Shown here one piece after another: positions 19,167 through 26,218 of a stretch of 64,000 bases of DNA. Within the stretch, counting starts at the first letter, position 1; each line of letters opens with the position of its first letter. Made by a program: the position numbers and the translations under genes. The notes below the pieces were generated by a model that was given only the letters and a program-made list of their open reading frames with translations, did not search any database and was not told the origin of the DNA. The DNA is from Verrucomicrobiota bacterium (GTDB lineage: Bacteria; Verrucomicrobiota; Verrucomicrobiia; Limisphaerales; JAEYXS01), in NCBI GenBank assembly GCA_023431185.1, contig JAEYXS010000047.1, positions 46,370 to 110,369 of the forward strand, in the 5' to 3' direction.

Positions 19167-19172
19167 CCTCCT
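19167..19172 (-). promoter_or_regulatory. Strong ribosome binding site of porin gene
   Basis: On the minus strand AGGAGG lies 9 bases before the ATG at 19157. Most genes in this window lack so clear a site, so this one stands out and fixes the start. Confidence 0.85.
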
Positions 19173-19212
19173 GCGATGTGTGTGTTGTATCTATTTAAAC
19201 GTTTTAGTTACG

Positions 19213-19248
19213 GGGTAAAAACAGTTTACCCGAGCACCAAAACGGTGC
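19213..19248 (-). promoter_or_regulatory. Two adjacent hairpins upstream of porin gene
   Basis: GGGTAAA/TTTACCC (19213-19231, 5-base loop) and GCACC/GGTGC (19234-19248, 5-base loop) lie back to back 56-91 bases before the porin start. They could be a structured 5' leader that protects the mRNA, or operator sites. No promoter boxes near them are convincing. Confidence 0.5.
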
Positions 19249-19523
19249 ATTGGCTGCGGAAGATAGCAAATGACCCTTCAATGACAACAAGTTTTTTACG
19301 TAGCTTTCCCGCCACTCTCTGAGGTTTGCACCTTATTTTTCACCAACTCCCACTGTTTTCCCCTGCTCCCGCGCCCCAAAAACCCTCATTTCACTCTGAA
19401 AAATTAAACATAACATGTTTGTTTAAAACATTTTACACAATCCCTTTCCCATCACTTCCATTTCCCTCATTTCACATACTTTCTATTTTCCAAGCTCCTT
19501 CCCTCTATCTAACCTCTGCGCTT
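19249..19523. other. AT-rich, G-poor intergenic stretch
   Basis: From about 19326 to 19523 the plus strand is almost free of G (roughly a dozen in 200 bases) and consists mainly of C/T runs. Around 19407-19429 there is a bulged palindrome, TTAAACATAAC ATGTTTGTTTAA. The frame of the glycosyltransferase stays open through it, but the encoded residues (Phe/Pro/Ser/Leu-rich) do not look like a real N-terminus. I see no gene here. It holds the promoters of the divergent porin and glycosyltransferase. Confidence 0.55.
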
Positions 19524-20246
19524 GTGCCGCCTGAACTAGCCATCGTTATTCCCGTCTTTGATGAGGCGGAAAACGTCCCTGCCCTCACTGCTGAAGTCCT
19601 CGCTGCCCTCACCCCCACCGGTCGCTCGTTCGAGCTCATTCTAGTTGATGACGCCAGTCGCGATGACACTTGGGCGCGCATTCAGGCAGAGCAGGAACGC
19701 GATTCCAGAGTGCGTGGCATCAGGCATTTAAGGAACGCCGGGCAAAGCGCCGCCGTCTGGACCGGGTTCACGAATTCCACCACCCCCCTGCTGGCCACCC
19801 TGGATGGCGACCGGCAGAATGACCCCGCCGACCTGCCTAAACTCCTGCTTGAACTGAAGGATTGCGACTTTGTCTGCGGTAAACGTACCCAACGGCAGGA
19901 TACTTGGGTCCGTAAAGCATCCTCACGCATCGCCCGCTGGGCGCGTAAGGCCTGGCTGGGAGCGGATTTTGAAGATACGGGTTGCGCTGTCCGGGTTTTC
20001 AAGCGCGAAGTCATCGCTGACCTCGCTCCCTTCAACGGGTTACATCGTTTCCTCCCTATTCTCGTTCAGGCCAATGGCGCCCGGACCAAGGAAATCCCAG
20101 TCAACCACCGCCCGCGAGTCGCCGGAGTTTCCAAGTATGGTGTTTGGAACCGCATCTGGCGGGGGATGTACGACTTGATAGGCGTCTCTTGGTATCTGAA
20201 GCGGCGATTGAAACGCACACCGGTAGATTTTTATCCACCGCACTGA
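19524..20246 (+). CDS. Family 2 glycosyltransferase (dolichyl-phosphate mannosyltransferase-like)
   Basis: The GTG at 19524 (Val-Pro-Pro-Glu-Leu-Ala) starts just before the GT2 fold and gives about 240 residues. An open frame continues back to 19326 but is pyrimidine-rich and unlikely to be coding. Motifs: LAIVIPVFDEAENV, then ELILVDDASRDDTW (nucleotide-binding Asp pair), LATLDGDRQNDPADL (DxD-like metal site) and GFxx-type RNAGQSAAVWTGF. No C-terminal membrane helices are present beyond the catalytic domain, unlike ArnC/DPM1 fusions. It probably transfers a sugar from a nucleotide donor to a lipid carrier. No polysaccharide cluster surrounds it. Confidence 0.85.
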   Translation: MPPELAIVIPVFDEAENVPALTAEVLAALTPTGRSFELILVDDASRDDTWARIQAEQERDSRVRGIRHLRNAGQSAAVWTGFTNSTTPLLATLDGDRQNDPADLPKLLLELKDCDFVCGKRTQRQDTWVRKASSRIARWARKAWLGADFEDTGCAVRVFKREVIADLAPFNGLHRFLPILVQANGARTKEIPVNHRPRVAGVSKYGVWNRIWRGMYDLIGVSWYLKRRLKRTPVDFYPPH

Positions 20247-20274
20247 ACTCAAGTTCGGGTGAGCGGCTCAGACT

Positions 20275-21396
20275 TTAAACTCCCGCATCCCGGTACGTCG
20301 GCTGCGGCTTGCCCGGCCGGAATGCCTCCAGATGCTCCTGCTTCGCCGTCAGCCCGGGGAAGGCTTTCAACGTCTCCTCCACCGCTTCACCCAGCAGTTT
20401 CTGCAAGTCTTCCGGCGCCGCCTCCACCCGCATATTGACCGTCAGATGCGCCGCCGTGAACGGCTCCTCCAGTTCCATGGAGAGTTCGGACACGTAATCG
20501 TTCCGCACCAGATTCACCACCGCCAGTTCGCCCAGGCTTTCTTCCGGTTCCAGGGTCATCTTGAAGTGCGCCACCTCGCCCTTCACCGCTACCAGTTTCT
20601 GCCGCACGGACTCCGCCAGCTTGCGCAACAGCTCATTCGCATCCGTCTCCTGCGTAGCGTGCAAGGTGTAGGCGGCATTCAACCAGCCGAGTAACGCCTC
20701 CCCGTCCGCATACACTTCATAGTCAACGCTCATCACCGCGCGCGGCACTTGCGTGGTCTCCGTCAGTTCCTTGAACCACTCCTCCATCCCTTCACCCGTC
20801 CGGGCGGAAACGGTCATGATCTTCGCTAGCGGAAAATCCTTCGCGAGCGCCGCTTTCAGTTCCGCCAGTTTCTCCACCGAGAGCAGGTCACACTTGTTGA
20901 TGACGATGAGGTCCGCTTCCTCCAGTTGTTTGCGGTAGATGTACTCCACCTTCTCCGAGAAACGGCTGCCTTTTTCCAGCCCCAGCACGCGCGCCGCGCG
21001 GATCGGGTCCACCAGCACGCTGAGCGGGGCGATGGTGTAATCCTCTCCATACATGCGGCGCAGCGGATATGTGACTGTAGCCACGAGATCGGTGCAACTG
21101 CCCACCGGCTCCGCGATGAATACCTCGGGCATCGTGCGCTTGTTCAGCCGTTCCGCCGCCTCCACCAAAGAATTGAACCGGCAGCAGAAACAACCGCCCG
21201 AGATCTCTTCCACTTCGAAATCCTGCGAAGCCATCATCGCCGTGTCCACGAGCTGGCTGCCCTGGTCGTTGTCGATGAGCCCCACACGCAGGCCGAGGTT
21301 GTCATCCAGCCAATGGGCGAGCTTGAGGACCGAGGTGGTCTTGCCGGCGCCCAAAAAGCCGCCGATCATGATGTAACGGGCTGGAGTGGTTTCCAT
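20275..21396 (-). CDS. CobW/P47K-family GTPase (G3E metallochaperone)
   Basis: From the ATG at 21396 the protein has about 373 residues; a TTG at 21435 would add 13. Motifs: Walker A GGFLGAGKTTS (about 12-22), the metal site GGCFCC, VNKCDLL-type NKCDLL specificity loop, and a C-terminal CobW domain (EEPFTAAHLTVNMRVEA). G3E proteins use GTP to deliver metals such as zinc, cobalt or nickel to target enzymes. Subgroup and metal cannot be read from the neighbours. The insertion of about 60 residues after the GTPase domain is not typical of E. coli YjiA. No zinc-uptake box was found upstream. Confidence 0.88.
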   Translation of the reverse strand: METTPARYIMIGGFLGAGKTTSVLKLAHWLDDNLGLRVGLIDNDQGSQLVDTAMMASQDFEVEEISGGCFCCRFNSLVEAAERLNKRTMPEVFIAEPVGSCTDLVATVTYPLRRMYGEDYTIAPLSVLVDPIRAARVLGLEKGSRFSEKVEYIYRKQLEEADLIVINKCDLLSVEKLAELKAALAKDFPLAKIMTVSARTGEGMEEWFKELTETTQVPRAVMSVDYEVYADGEALLGWLNAAYTLHATQETDANELLRKLAESVRQKLVAVKGEVAHFKMTLEPEESLGELAVVNLVRNDYVSELSMELEEPFTAAHLTVNMRVEAAPEDLQKLLGEAVEETLKAFPGLTAKQEHLEAFRPGKPQPTYRDAGV

Positions 21397-21484
21397 ATCA
21401 GACAATACGACTGGTTTCGACGGATTAGTGGCCAACGTAATTCACCGGACCGGGATATTCAACCGGCGATGCCGGATTTTTGGC

Positions 21485-21510
21485 GGAGCGCGGACGTCCT
21501 CGTCCGCAGC
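21485..21510 (+). repeat. REP-like palindrome, copy 3 (left of pair 2)
   Basis: GGAGCGCG then GACGTCCTCGTC then CGCAGC; stem GCGGAC/GTCCGC. It lies in the gap between the cobW gene and trmB, about 180 bases from the inverted copy at 21692. Confidence 0.65.
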
Positions 21511-21691
21511 AACGTCCCTGAGCAAGACTGGGTTATGGAATGGCCAAGGATGAAGGCAAACCGGCAGGGGAGAGGATTGATTAAAGTTCGGGTGCAATTA
21601 ACCGGATTTCATTCCGGCCGACACGGGGGAATTGCTGCGAGTTGGCGGCAGGCTTTTTGGCGCAGGTGACCTGCCTTTGCTCAAGTAAGTT

Positions 21692-21718
21692 GCTGCGACT
21701 CGGAGAGTCGCGCTCCCC
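21692..21718 (-). repeat. REP-like palindrome, copy 4 (right of pair 2)
   Basis: On the minus strand GGGGAGCGCG, ACTCTCCGAGT, CGCAGC. It shares its last base with the TAG stop of trmB, so it can also serve as that operon's terminator hairpin. Confidence 0.7.
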
Positions 21719-22329
21719 TACTTCTTCCGATACGCCGCATACCGCGTCGGGATCCCCTCCGCATTGAACCCGCGCTCGAAATCCGTCTTCACCGCGCTCA
21801 GTTCCGCCGGGGTCTCGATGCGCTCGAACTTCGGATTCGCATCGAACACCGTCACCATCTGCTCATGATAGTCCGCATCATCCGTGCGCAGATAGACGAT
21901 GCCCCGGTCTTTCAGCACGCGATGCGCCAGCTCCGTAAAGCGCTCGTTCACCAGCCGGTTCTTACGATGCTTCTTCTTCGGCCACGGATCGGGAAAATAG
22001 ATGTGGATGATGTCCGTGGAATCCGCGGGCAGCAGATATTCCACGAAGTAGGCGGCCTCGATGCGCAGGGCACACAGGTTCTTCAAGCCCTGCCGCTGCC
22101 CCTTGCGATCGATCTTGCGCAAGCGGCCCAGGAGCCGTTCCACGCCCAAGAAATTATACTCGGGATGTTGGGCGGTGTATTGGATGAGGAACGAGCCATC
22201 GCCCGCCCCGATCTCCACCTGCAGCGGCTGCGCCTGCTTGAACATGTCCGCGATTTTCAACGGCTCGAAGAACGAGCGCGGACGATAGATCAAACTGGAT
22301 GCCGGTGTGGCGGTCGCAGACTGGCTCAT
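21718..22329 (-). CDS. trmB: tRNA (guanine-N7)-methyltransferase
   Basis: The 203-residue SAM-dependent enzyme makes m7G46 in tRNA. Motif I is VEIGAGDGSFL (about 39-49). The TrmB signature IYFPDPWPKKKHRKNRL is at about 109-125, and LRTDDADYHEQM follows. Length is normal. Its ATG overlaps the stop of the upstream FIST gene by four bases (ATGA), so the two are translationally coupled, an unusual pairing of a tRNA modifier with a sensory-domain protein. The REP-like palindrome at 21692 abuts the stop. Confidence 0.95.
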   Translation of the reverse strand: MSQSATATPASSLIYRPRSFFEPLKIADMFKQAQPLQVEIGAGDGSFLIQYTAQHPEYNFLGVERLLGRLRKIDRKGQRQGLKNLCALRIEAAYFVEYLLPADSTDIIHIYFPDPWPKKKHRKNRLVNERFTELAHRVLKDRGIVYLRTDDADYHEQMVTVFDANPKFERIETPAELSAVKTDFERGFNAEGIPTRYAAYRKK

Positions 22330-23534
22330 GGTTTCACTTCCTTCGGGGCGCGGCTGACGAAGAGCGCGAGGGACGCCGTGTAACCGTGCAGAAAACTCTT
22401 GCCCCCCACCGGCCCGATCTCGCCGTTGCAGAAGAACCCGGTCAGCGCCAGCGGGCCCAGCTCACGCTGGATGAGCGCGGCATCATGGTCCGGCTCGCCG
22501 AAGAGGCCGGTACCGCGCCCATTGCAGCAATGCAACGCCCCGCCATAGATCGTGCGGCCCTGCAATTGCCCCTTAGCCCGCTCCAGCAGGGCGAGCATGT
22601 CCTCCGTCGCGGCGGCGGCATCGCGCCGTTGGAACTGGATGGTCTGGCCGGCGCGCGGATACGCCGCCACCACGAGCACCCCTTTGCCCGGATCGCCCCC
22701 CACCAGGTTACGGATGAGGAAGTCGCCGCGGTGAAATTCTTCCAGGTACTCGTTGGTGACCAGCCCTACGAAGAGGTTGCCGCGCAACTTCATCTTCTCC
22801 TGGTCAGGCAACTGCTCGAATGTCTCAGTGAGTACCGCATAGGCGGGCCGGTTGCCGATCTCGAAGACCAGGTTACCATCCACGCGCGTGATGGTCCACG
22901 TCTCGCCGATGGGGGTGCAGCCCTGAGAAATAACACTGGCGATCTCGACCTCGCCGCCGACGGAGATGGCCACGCCGCCTTCATCGAAGACGTCGCCGTT
23001 CAGGTACACCTGCGTGCTGCGCTCTTGATAAACACCGCTGGCCAATCCACCGAGGATGGGCGTGGGCGCATAGGCCGCATTCCATTGCTTCAACCAGTTC
23101 TCCGCCTCCAGATTGAACGGATCGGCAAAGACCAGCCAGCCATTCGTGGCCTCGCGGGAAACGCCTGTCTCTTTGTGCCAATACTCCTCGTCATCGCACT
23201 CCTCCACCTGTGTCTGCGTGAAGTGCTTCGCCGTGAGCTTCGCGCCGGGCAGATAATGCAGTCCCAGCACCAGACCGGGCTTGTCCTCGATCTCGCGTGC
23301 GCCGCACACGAGGCTCTCGCTTGAGCAACCCACCAGCAAGGGCACCCGCGCATGCAGGCGCAAAGTCTCCAGCACCTGGGCGGCATGGGGGAAGAAATGC
23401 GGCGTCATGAAGACCAGCCCCAAGGTGACTTGGGGTGTCTCGAGCTGGCTGCGGAGATTCGCGGCCCAGGCTTCAAGCCCGGCCTCGTCATACTCCCCCG
23501 CCCAATGTCCGCATACCGCATACGGCGTCCGCAT
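22326..23534 (-). CDS. FIST-domain protein (FIST_N plus FIST_C)
   Basis: The 402-residue soluble protein has an N-terminal FIST domain (VTLGLVFMTPHFFP, VPLLVGCSSESLVCG, VLGLHYLPGAKL) and a C-terminal FIST_C part (IGNRPAYAVLTETFEQL, RNLVGGDPGKGVLVVAAYPRAGQTIQF, LTGFFCNGEIGPVGG). FIST domains are thought to bind small ligands such as amino acids and are often fused to signalling outputs; here the protein has none. It is the first gene of a two-gene unit with trmB (four-base overlap). No signal peptide is present. Confidence 0.88.
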   Translation of the reverse strand: MRTPYAVCGHWAGEYDEAGLEAWAANLRSQLETPQVTLGLVFMTPHFFPHAAQVLETLRLHARVPLLVGCSSESLVCGAREIEDKPGLVLGLHYLPGAKLTAKHFTQTQVEECDDEEYWHKETGVSREATNGWLVFADPFNLEAENWLKQWNAAYAPTPILGGLASGVYQERSTQVYLNGDVFDEGGVAISVGGEVEIASVISQGCTPIGETWTITRVDGNLVFEIGNRPAYAVLTETFEQLPDQEKMKLRGNLFVGLVTNEYLEEFHRGDFLIRNLVGGDPGKGVLVVAAYPRAGQTIQFQRRDAAAATEDMLALLERAKGQLQGRTIYGGALHCCNGRGTGLFGEPDHDAALIQRELGPLALTGFFCNGEIGPVGGKSFLHGYTASLALFVSRAPKEVKP

Positions 23535-23609
23535 GCGGCGATTCTAAGGGCGGAAGCACCTCGAAGTAAAATGGAAGATGCACGAGGTGACGGAATGACC
23601 AGAAAAATC

Positions 23610-23714
23610 CCAAATCCAAGGTCCAAGATGCAAAGCTCAAAATCAGACCAAGGCTACGATTACGCGTCAGCGGGACGTTCCAAGTTTTCCCTGGCGTTTG
23701 AGGCCTTGGATTGG
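23610..23714. repeat. Short inverted repeat between FIST and FGE-like genes
   Basis: CCAAATCCAAGG (23610-23621) is matched in reverse by CCTTGGATTGG (23704-23714), with a non-coding interior. Apart from this the 23535-23726 gap shows no gene. Confidence 0.4.
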
Positions 23715-23726
23715 AGACTTTGTGCT

Positions 23727-24554
23727 TCAGCGAATCGGTCTGGCGCTCAATCCACAACGAAAACCCACATCATTGCAGGTGGAGTTCAGGGCTTCAAAAG
23801 CCTGATGCGAGGTGCGGGCCTGACGATGGCTGTAAGCATAGGCACCGCCCCGGATGATGCCCCGCTCGCTTCGTTCGCCAAAGAGATACAGCCACGCGGA
23901 ATCGCGGTGATTGTCACTCACCCACTCCCACACATTGCCCGCCATGTCTTGGGCACCATACGGACTCGCTCCCAGCGGGAAACTGCCCGGTGCCACCTTG
24001 CGGCGACCATCCGCTGTGACGGGCAATTCGCACACCTCGCCCAAAGCTTGCGCGACCTTATGCGGGTCAAGATTAGCCCGGTTGGTCTCAAATGAATCGC
24101 CCCAAGGATAGCGGCGGCCATCAGTGCCCCGCGCGGCCTTCTCCCATTCGGCATCGGTAGGCAGACGCTTGCCCGCCCATTCCGCATAAGCGATGGCCTC
24201 CGGCTTGAAGACCTTGGTCACCGGCAGATCGTCCTGGCCTGCCGGATAAGCATGCGCCGGTTTGAACCGTTTGAACTCACGGTTCGTGACCTCATGGATG
24301 TCGATGTAGTAGGCGGGCAGATAAACGCGGCGGCGGGGGCGCTCATTCACTTCCGCTTCGGGATCATCACTGCCCATCCAGAACCACCCCGCTGGCACGA
24401 GGACCATGCCGGCTGGCGGAGGCGCATAAACCGCCTGCGCAGCCCGTTGGCGAGCCAAGGCACGCATGCCCCACGCCAAGGATACGCCCAACAGTACGAC
24501 TGTCAGCGCGGCCAGCCACTTCTGCCCCGATGATTTGCGCTGCAGCTTCATCAT
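23727..24554 (-). CDS. Formylglycine-generating-enzyme-fold protein, membrane anchored
   Basis: From the ATG at 24554 the protein has 275 residues. A single N-terminal hydrophobic helix (WLAALTVVLLGVSLAWGM) anchors it facing out. The rest is the FGE-sulfatase/SUMF1 fold: GMVLVPAGWFWMGSDDPEAEVNE, YYIDIHEVTNREF, KRLPTDAEWEKAARG, AGNVWEWVSDN and a C-terminal GGAYAYSHRQART...DVGFRC. The two active-site cysteines of true formylglycine-generating enzymes are not present in the GGAYAYS region, and no sulfatase is nearby, so it is more likely a structural or binding member than a sulfatase activator. Confidence 0.85.
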   Translation of the reverse strand: MMKLQRKSSGQKWLAALTVVLLGVSLAWGMRALARQRAAQAVYAPPPAGMVLVPAGWFWMGSDDPEAEVNERPRRRVYLPAYYIDIHEVTNREFKRFKPAHAYPAGQDDLPVTKVFKPEAIAYAEWAGKRLPTDAEWEKAARGTDGRRYPWGDSFETNRANLDPHKVAQALGEVCELPVTADGRRKVAPGSFPLGASPYGAQDMAGNVWEWVSDNHRDSAWLYLFGERSERGIIRGGAYAYSHRQARTSHQAFEALNSTCNDVGFRCGLSARPIR

Positions 24555-24594
24555 TGATTGGAGGCACCAAGATGCCGCACATTCCCTCAAAAGA

Positions 24595-24623
24595 AAACCC
24601 CGCCTGATGATTCAGGCGGGGTT
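24595..24623 (-). terminator. Intrinsic terminator of EF-hand gene
   Basis: AAACCCCGCCTGA and TCAGGCGGGGTTT form a 13-bp perfect stem with a 3-base loop. On the minus strand it is followed by TTCTTTT. It lies 20 bases after the EF-hand stop and upstream of the FGE-fold gene. Confidence 0.9.
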
Positions 24624-24643
24624 TGCGTAAATATGGGGAAAGG

Positions 24644-24940
24644 TTATTCCTTCTTCTTTTTCTTGTCGCCCTTCTTCTTGGCGTCTTCCTTCTGGGCGGC
24701 CTTTTCAGCATCGTCCAGCTTGCCGTCGCCATTCTTGTCGTACTTCTTGATCATTTCCTCGCGGTCCTTCTTCATGGCCGCTTTTTCCTCGTCGTCCAGC
24801 TTGCCGTTGGCGTTCTTGTCATACTTCTTCAAGGCAGCTTCCTCAGCCTTCTTCTTGGCTTCGGCCTTCGCGTCCTGAGCGTTGACAGTCGCACCACCGA
24901 ACATGGCCAGGGCGACAACTAAGAGTACAAGTTTCTTCAT
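24644..24940 (-). CDS. Small exported EF-hand protein
   Basis: The 98-residue protein has signal peptide MKKLVLLVVALAMFGGATVNA. It has two nearly identical calcium loops, DKNANGKLDDEE and DKNGDGKLDDAE, each within KYDKN...EKAA, then a lysine-rich tail ending KKKKKE. The loops have Asp/Asn at positions 1, 3 and 5 and Glu at 12, so calcium binding is likely. The lysine and alanine richness elsewhere suggests a mostly helical, periplasmic calcium-binding protein. Its role is unknown. It diverges from the monohaem cytochrome gene and is a single-gene unit with its own terminator. Confidence 0.85.
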   Translation of the reverse strand: MKKLVLLVVALAMFGGATVNAQDAKAEAKKKAEEAALKKYDKNANGKLDDEEKAAMKKDREEMIKKYDKNGDGKLDDAEKAAQKEDAKKKGDKKKKKE

Positions 24941-25213
24941 AGGTTTGGTTAAGTGATGACTTTCGTCATTAGGTGAGACGGTTGGTTCGGGGATTTGGTT
25001 ACAGCATTCTTAATCCTCTGGCAACCAAATCGTCAGGTGATGGAACCCCGCCTCTTTCAAAGGGTTACACCAGTTTCAATGGGGTCCCAACGGGTTGATT
25101 GAAGCTGCCAACGGTCCCGGTCGTCCAACCCATGTTTGCAGGATTAATGCGACTTTTTGCGTGCATTAAGCCGGTTGAACAGTATAGAAAAGCAATTGTC
25201 TTAACTAAAGCCT
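24941..25213. promoter_or_regulatory. Divergent intergenic region with inverted repeat
   Basis: It separates the EF-hand gene and the cytochrome gene. TTAATGC (25144-25150) and GCATTAA (25163-25169) form a 7-bp inverted repeat 45 bases before the cytochrome ATG, a possible operator. No promoter boxes are convincing. Confidence 0.4.
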
Positions 25214-25594
25214 ATGAAACTGCTTATCACCACTTTAAGTGTTGCAGCGCTCGCCTTCACGGTCCAGGCCGATCTGGGTGACGCCAGCAAACTGCCGCCC
25301 GCCGCCAAGAAGACGGTCGATTTCGACAAGGACATCAAGCCGATCTTCGAAAAATCCTGCGTGAAATGCCATTCCGGTGAGAAACCGAAGGGCAAATACA
25401 GCATGGAAACGAAGGAAGGCATCATGAAGGAAGCCGTCAAAGGTGACAGTGCCAAGAGCGAACTGGTCCATCTGGCCGCTGACCTCGTGGTCGATTCCGA
25501 GATGCCCCCGCTGGACAAGCGCGACAAGTACCCGGCCCTCACCAAGGAGCAGATCGGCTTGATCCGCGCCTGGATCGATCAGGGTGCCAAGTAA
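25214..25594 (+). CDS. Periplasmic monohaem cytochrome c (planctomycete type)
   Basis: The 126-residue protein has signal peptide MKLLITTLSVAALAFTVQA and a single haem-binding CVKCHSGEKPKG near residue 52, the typical start of the planctomycete-type cytochrome domain. EMPPLDKRDKYPALTKEQ supplies a candidate Met distal ligand, and the C-terminal helix RAWIDQGAK follows. It probably carries electrons in the periplasm. The next gene, 96 bases downstream past a strong terminator, is a clear paralogue. It lacks the large catalytic domains often fused to this motif. Confidence 0.88.
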   Translation: MKLLITTLSVAALAFTVQADLGDASKLPPAAKKTVDFDKDIKPIFEKSCVKCHSGEKPKGKYSMETKEGIMKEAVKGDSAKSELVHLAADLVVDSEMPPLDKRDKYPALTKEQIGLIRAWIDQGAK

Positions 25595-25616
25595 TTTCCC
25601 CACTGTTTTTCTCTCC

Positions 25617-25646
25617 AAGGCTCCGGTGACCCCGGAGCCTTTTTTC
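25617..25646 (+). terminator. Intrinsic terminator between two cytochrome genes
   Basis: AAGGCTCCGG and CCGGAGCCTT with a 5-base loop, followed by TTTTT. It should end the first cytochrome transcript, so the second copy needs its own promoter. Confidence 0.9.
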
Positions 25647-25710
25647 TTTCATTGAATCTTCACCTCCCGGGCCGCGTCTGCTAAACCAAGTGCAAGCCAT
25701 GTCCCATCCC

Positions 25711-26118
25711 ATGAAAAAAATGTCTCTGGTCGGCGCTGCCATCCTTTTAGGGGTCACGCTGACCGTCCAGGCCGAGTTGGGCGACCTTAAAAAACTCCCC
25801 ACGCCTGTGAAACAAAAGGTGCTGTTCGCCAAAGACATCAAACCGCTGCTGGACAAGTCCTGCACGGAATGCCACTCCGGAGAAAAACCCAAGGGCGGCT
25901 ACCGCACGGACACCATCGAGAATCTGACCAAAGGCAGCGGCAGCGATGCGGCCATCATCCCCGGCAACAGTGCCAAGAGCCCGATTGTCCATTACGTGGC
26001 GGACCTGATCGAAGAATCCGAAATGCCCCCGACAGACAAGCGCGACAAGTATCCCGCCCTGACCAAAGAGCAGATCTCCCTGTTGCGGGCGTGGATCGAC
26101 CAGGGTGCGAAGCACTGA
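25711..26118 (+). CDS. Periplasmic monohaem cytochrome c, paralogue
   Basis: From the ATG at 25711 (MKKMSLVGAAILLGVTLTVQA signal) the protein has 135 residues; an ATG at 25699 is possible. It has one CTECHSGEKPKG haem site and the same tail (EMPPTDKRDKYPALTKEQISLLRAWIDQGAK) as the gene at 25214, so the two arose by tandem duplication. The segment between haem and Met differs (TDTIENLTKGSGSDA), with a short insertion. The strong terminator between the copies implies separate expression. Confidence 0.88.
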   Translation: MKKMSLVGAAILLGVTLTVQAELGDLKKLPTPVKQKVLFAKDIKPLLDKSCTECHSGEKPKGGYRTDTIENLTKGSGSDAAIIPGNSAKSPIVHYVADLIEESEMPPTDKRDKYPALTKEQISLLRAWIDQGAKH

Positions 26119-26164
26119 ACTGAGCCGCCTGCTGAAGATCGGAAAAACTTTATCCCGTAAAGCA

Positions 26165-26198
26165 AAACCCCGGAACTGCCTGTGCAGTTCCGGGGTTT
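26165..26198. terminator. Bidirectional intrinsic terminator
   Basis: AAACCCCGGAACTGC and GCAGTTCCGGGGTTT form a 15-bp perfect stem with a CTGT loop between the convergent cytochrome and gspD stops. Confidence 0.9.
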
Positions 26199-26218
26199 CC
26201 GTTAAACTTCGGTTCCGC

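Noticed and set aside
19326..19523. N-terminal extension of the GT2 gene
   Set aside because: The encoded Phe/Pro/Ser-rich segment lacks typical GT2 sequence and is G-depleted; the GTG at 19524 begins just before the fold.
23727..24554. Sulfatase-activating enzyme
   Set aside because: The active-site Cys pair is absent and there is no sulfatase nearby.
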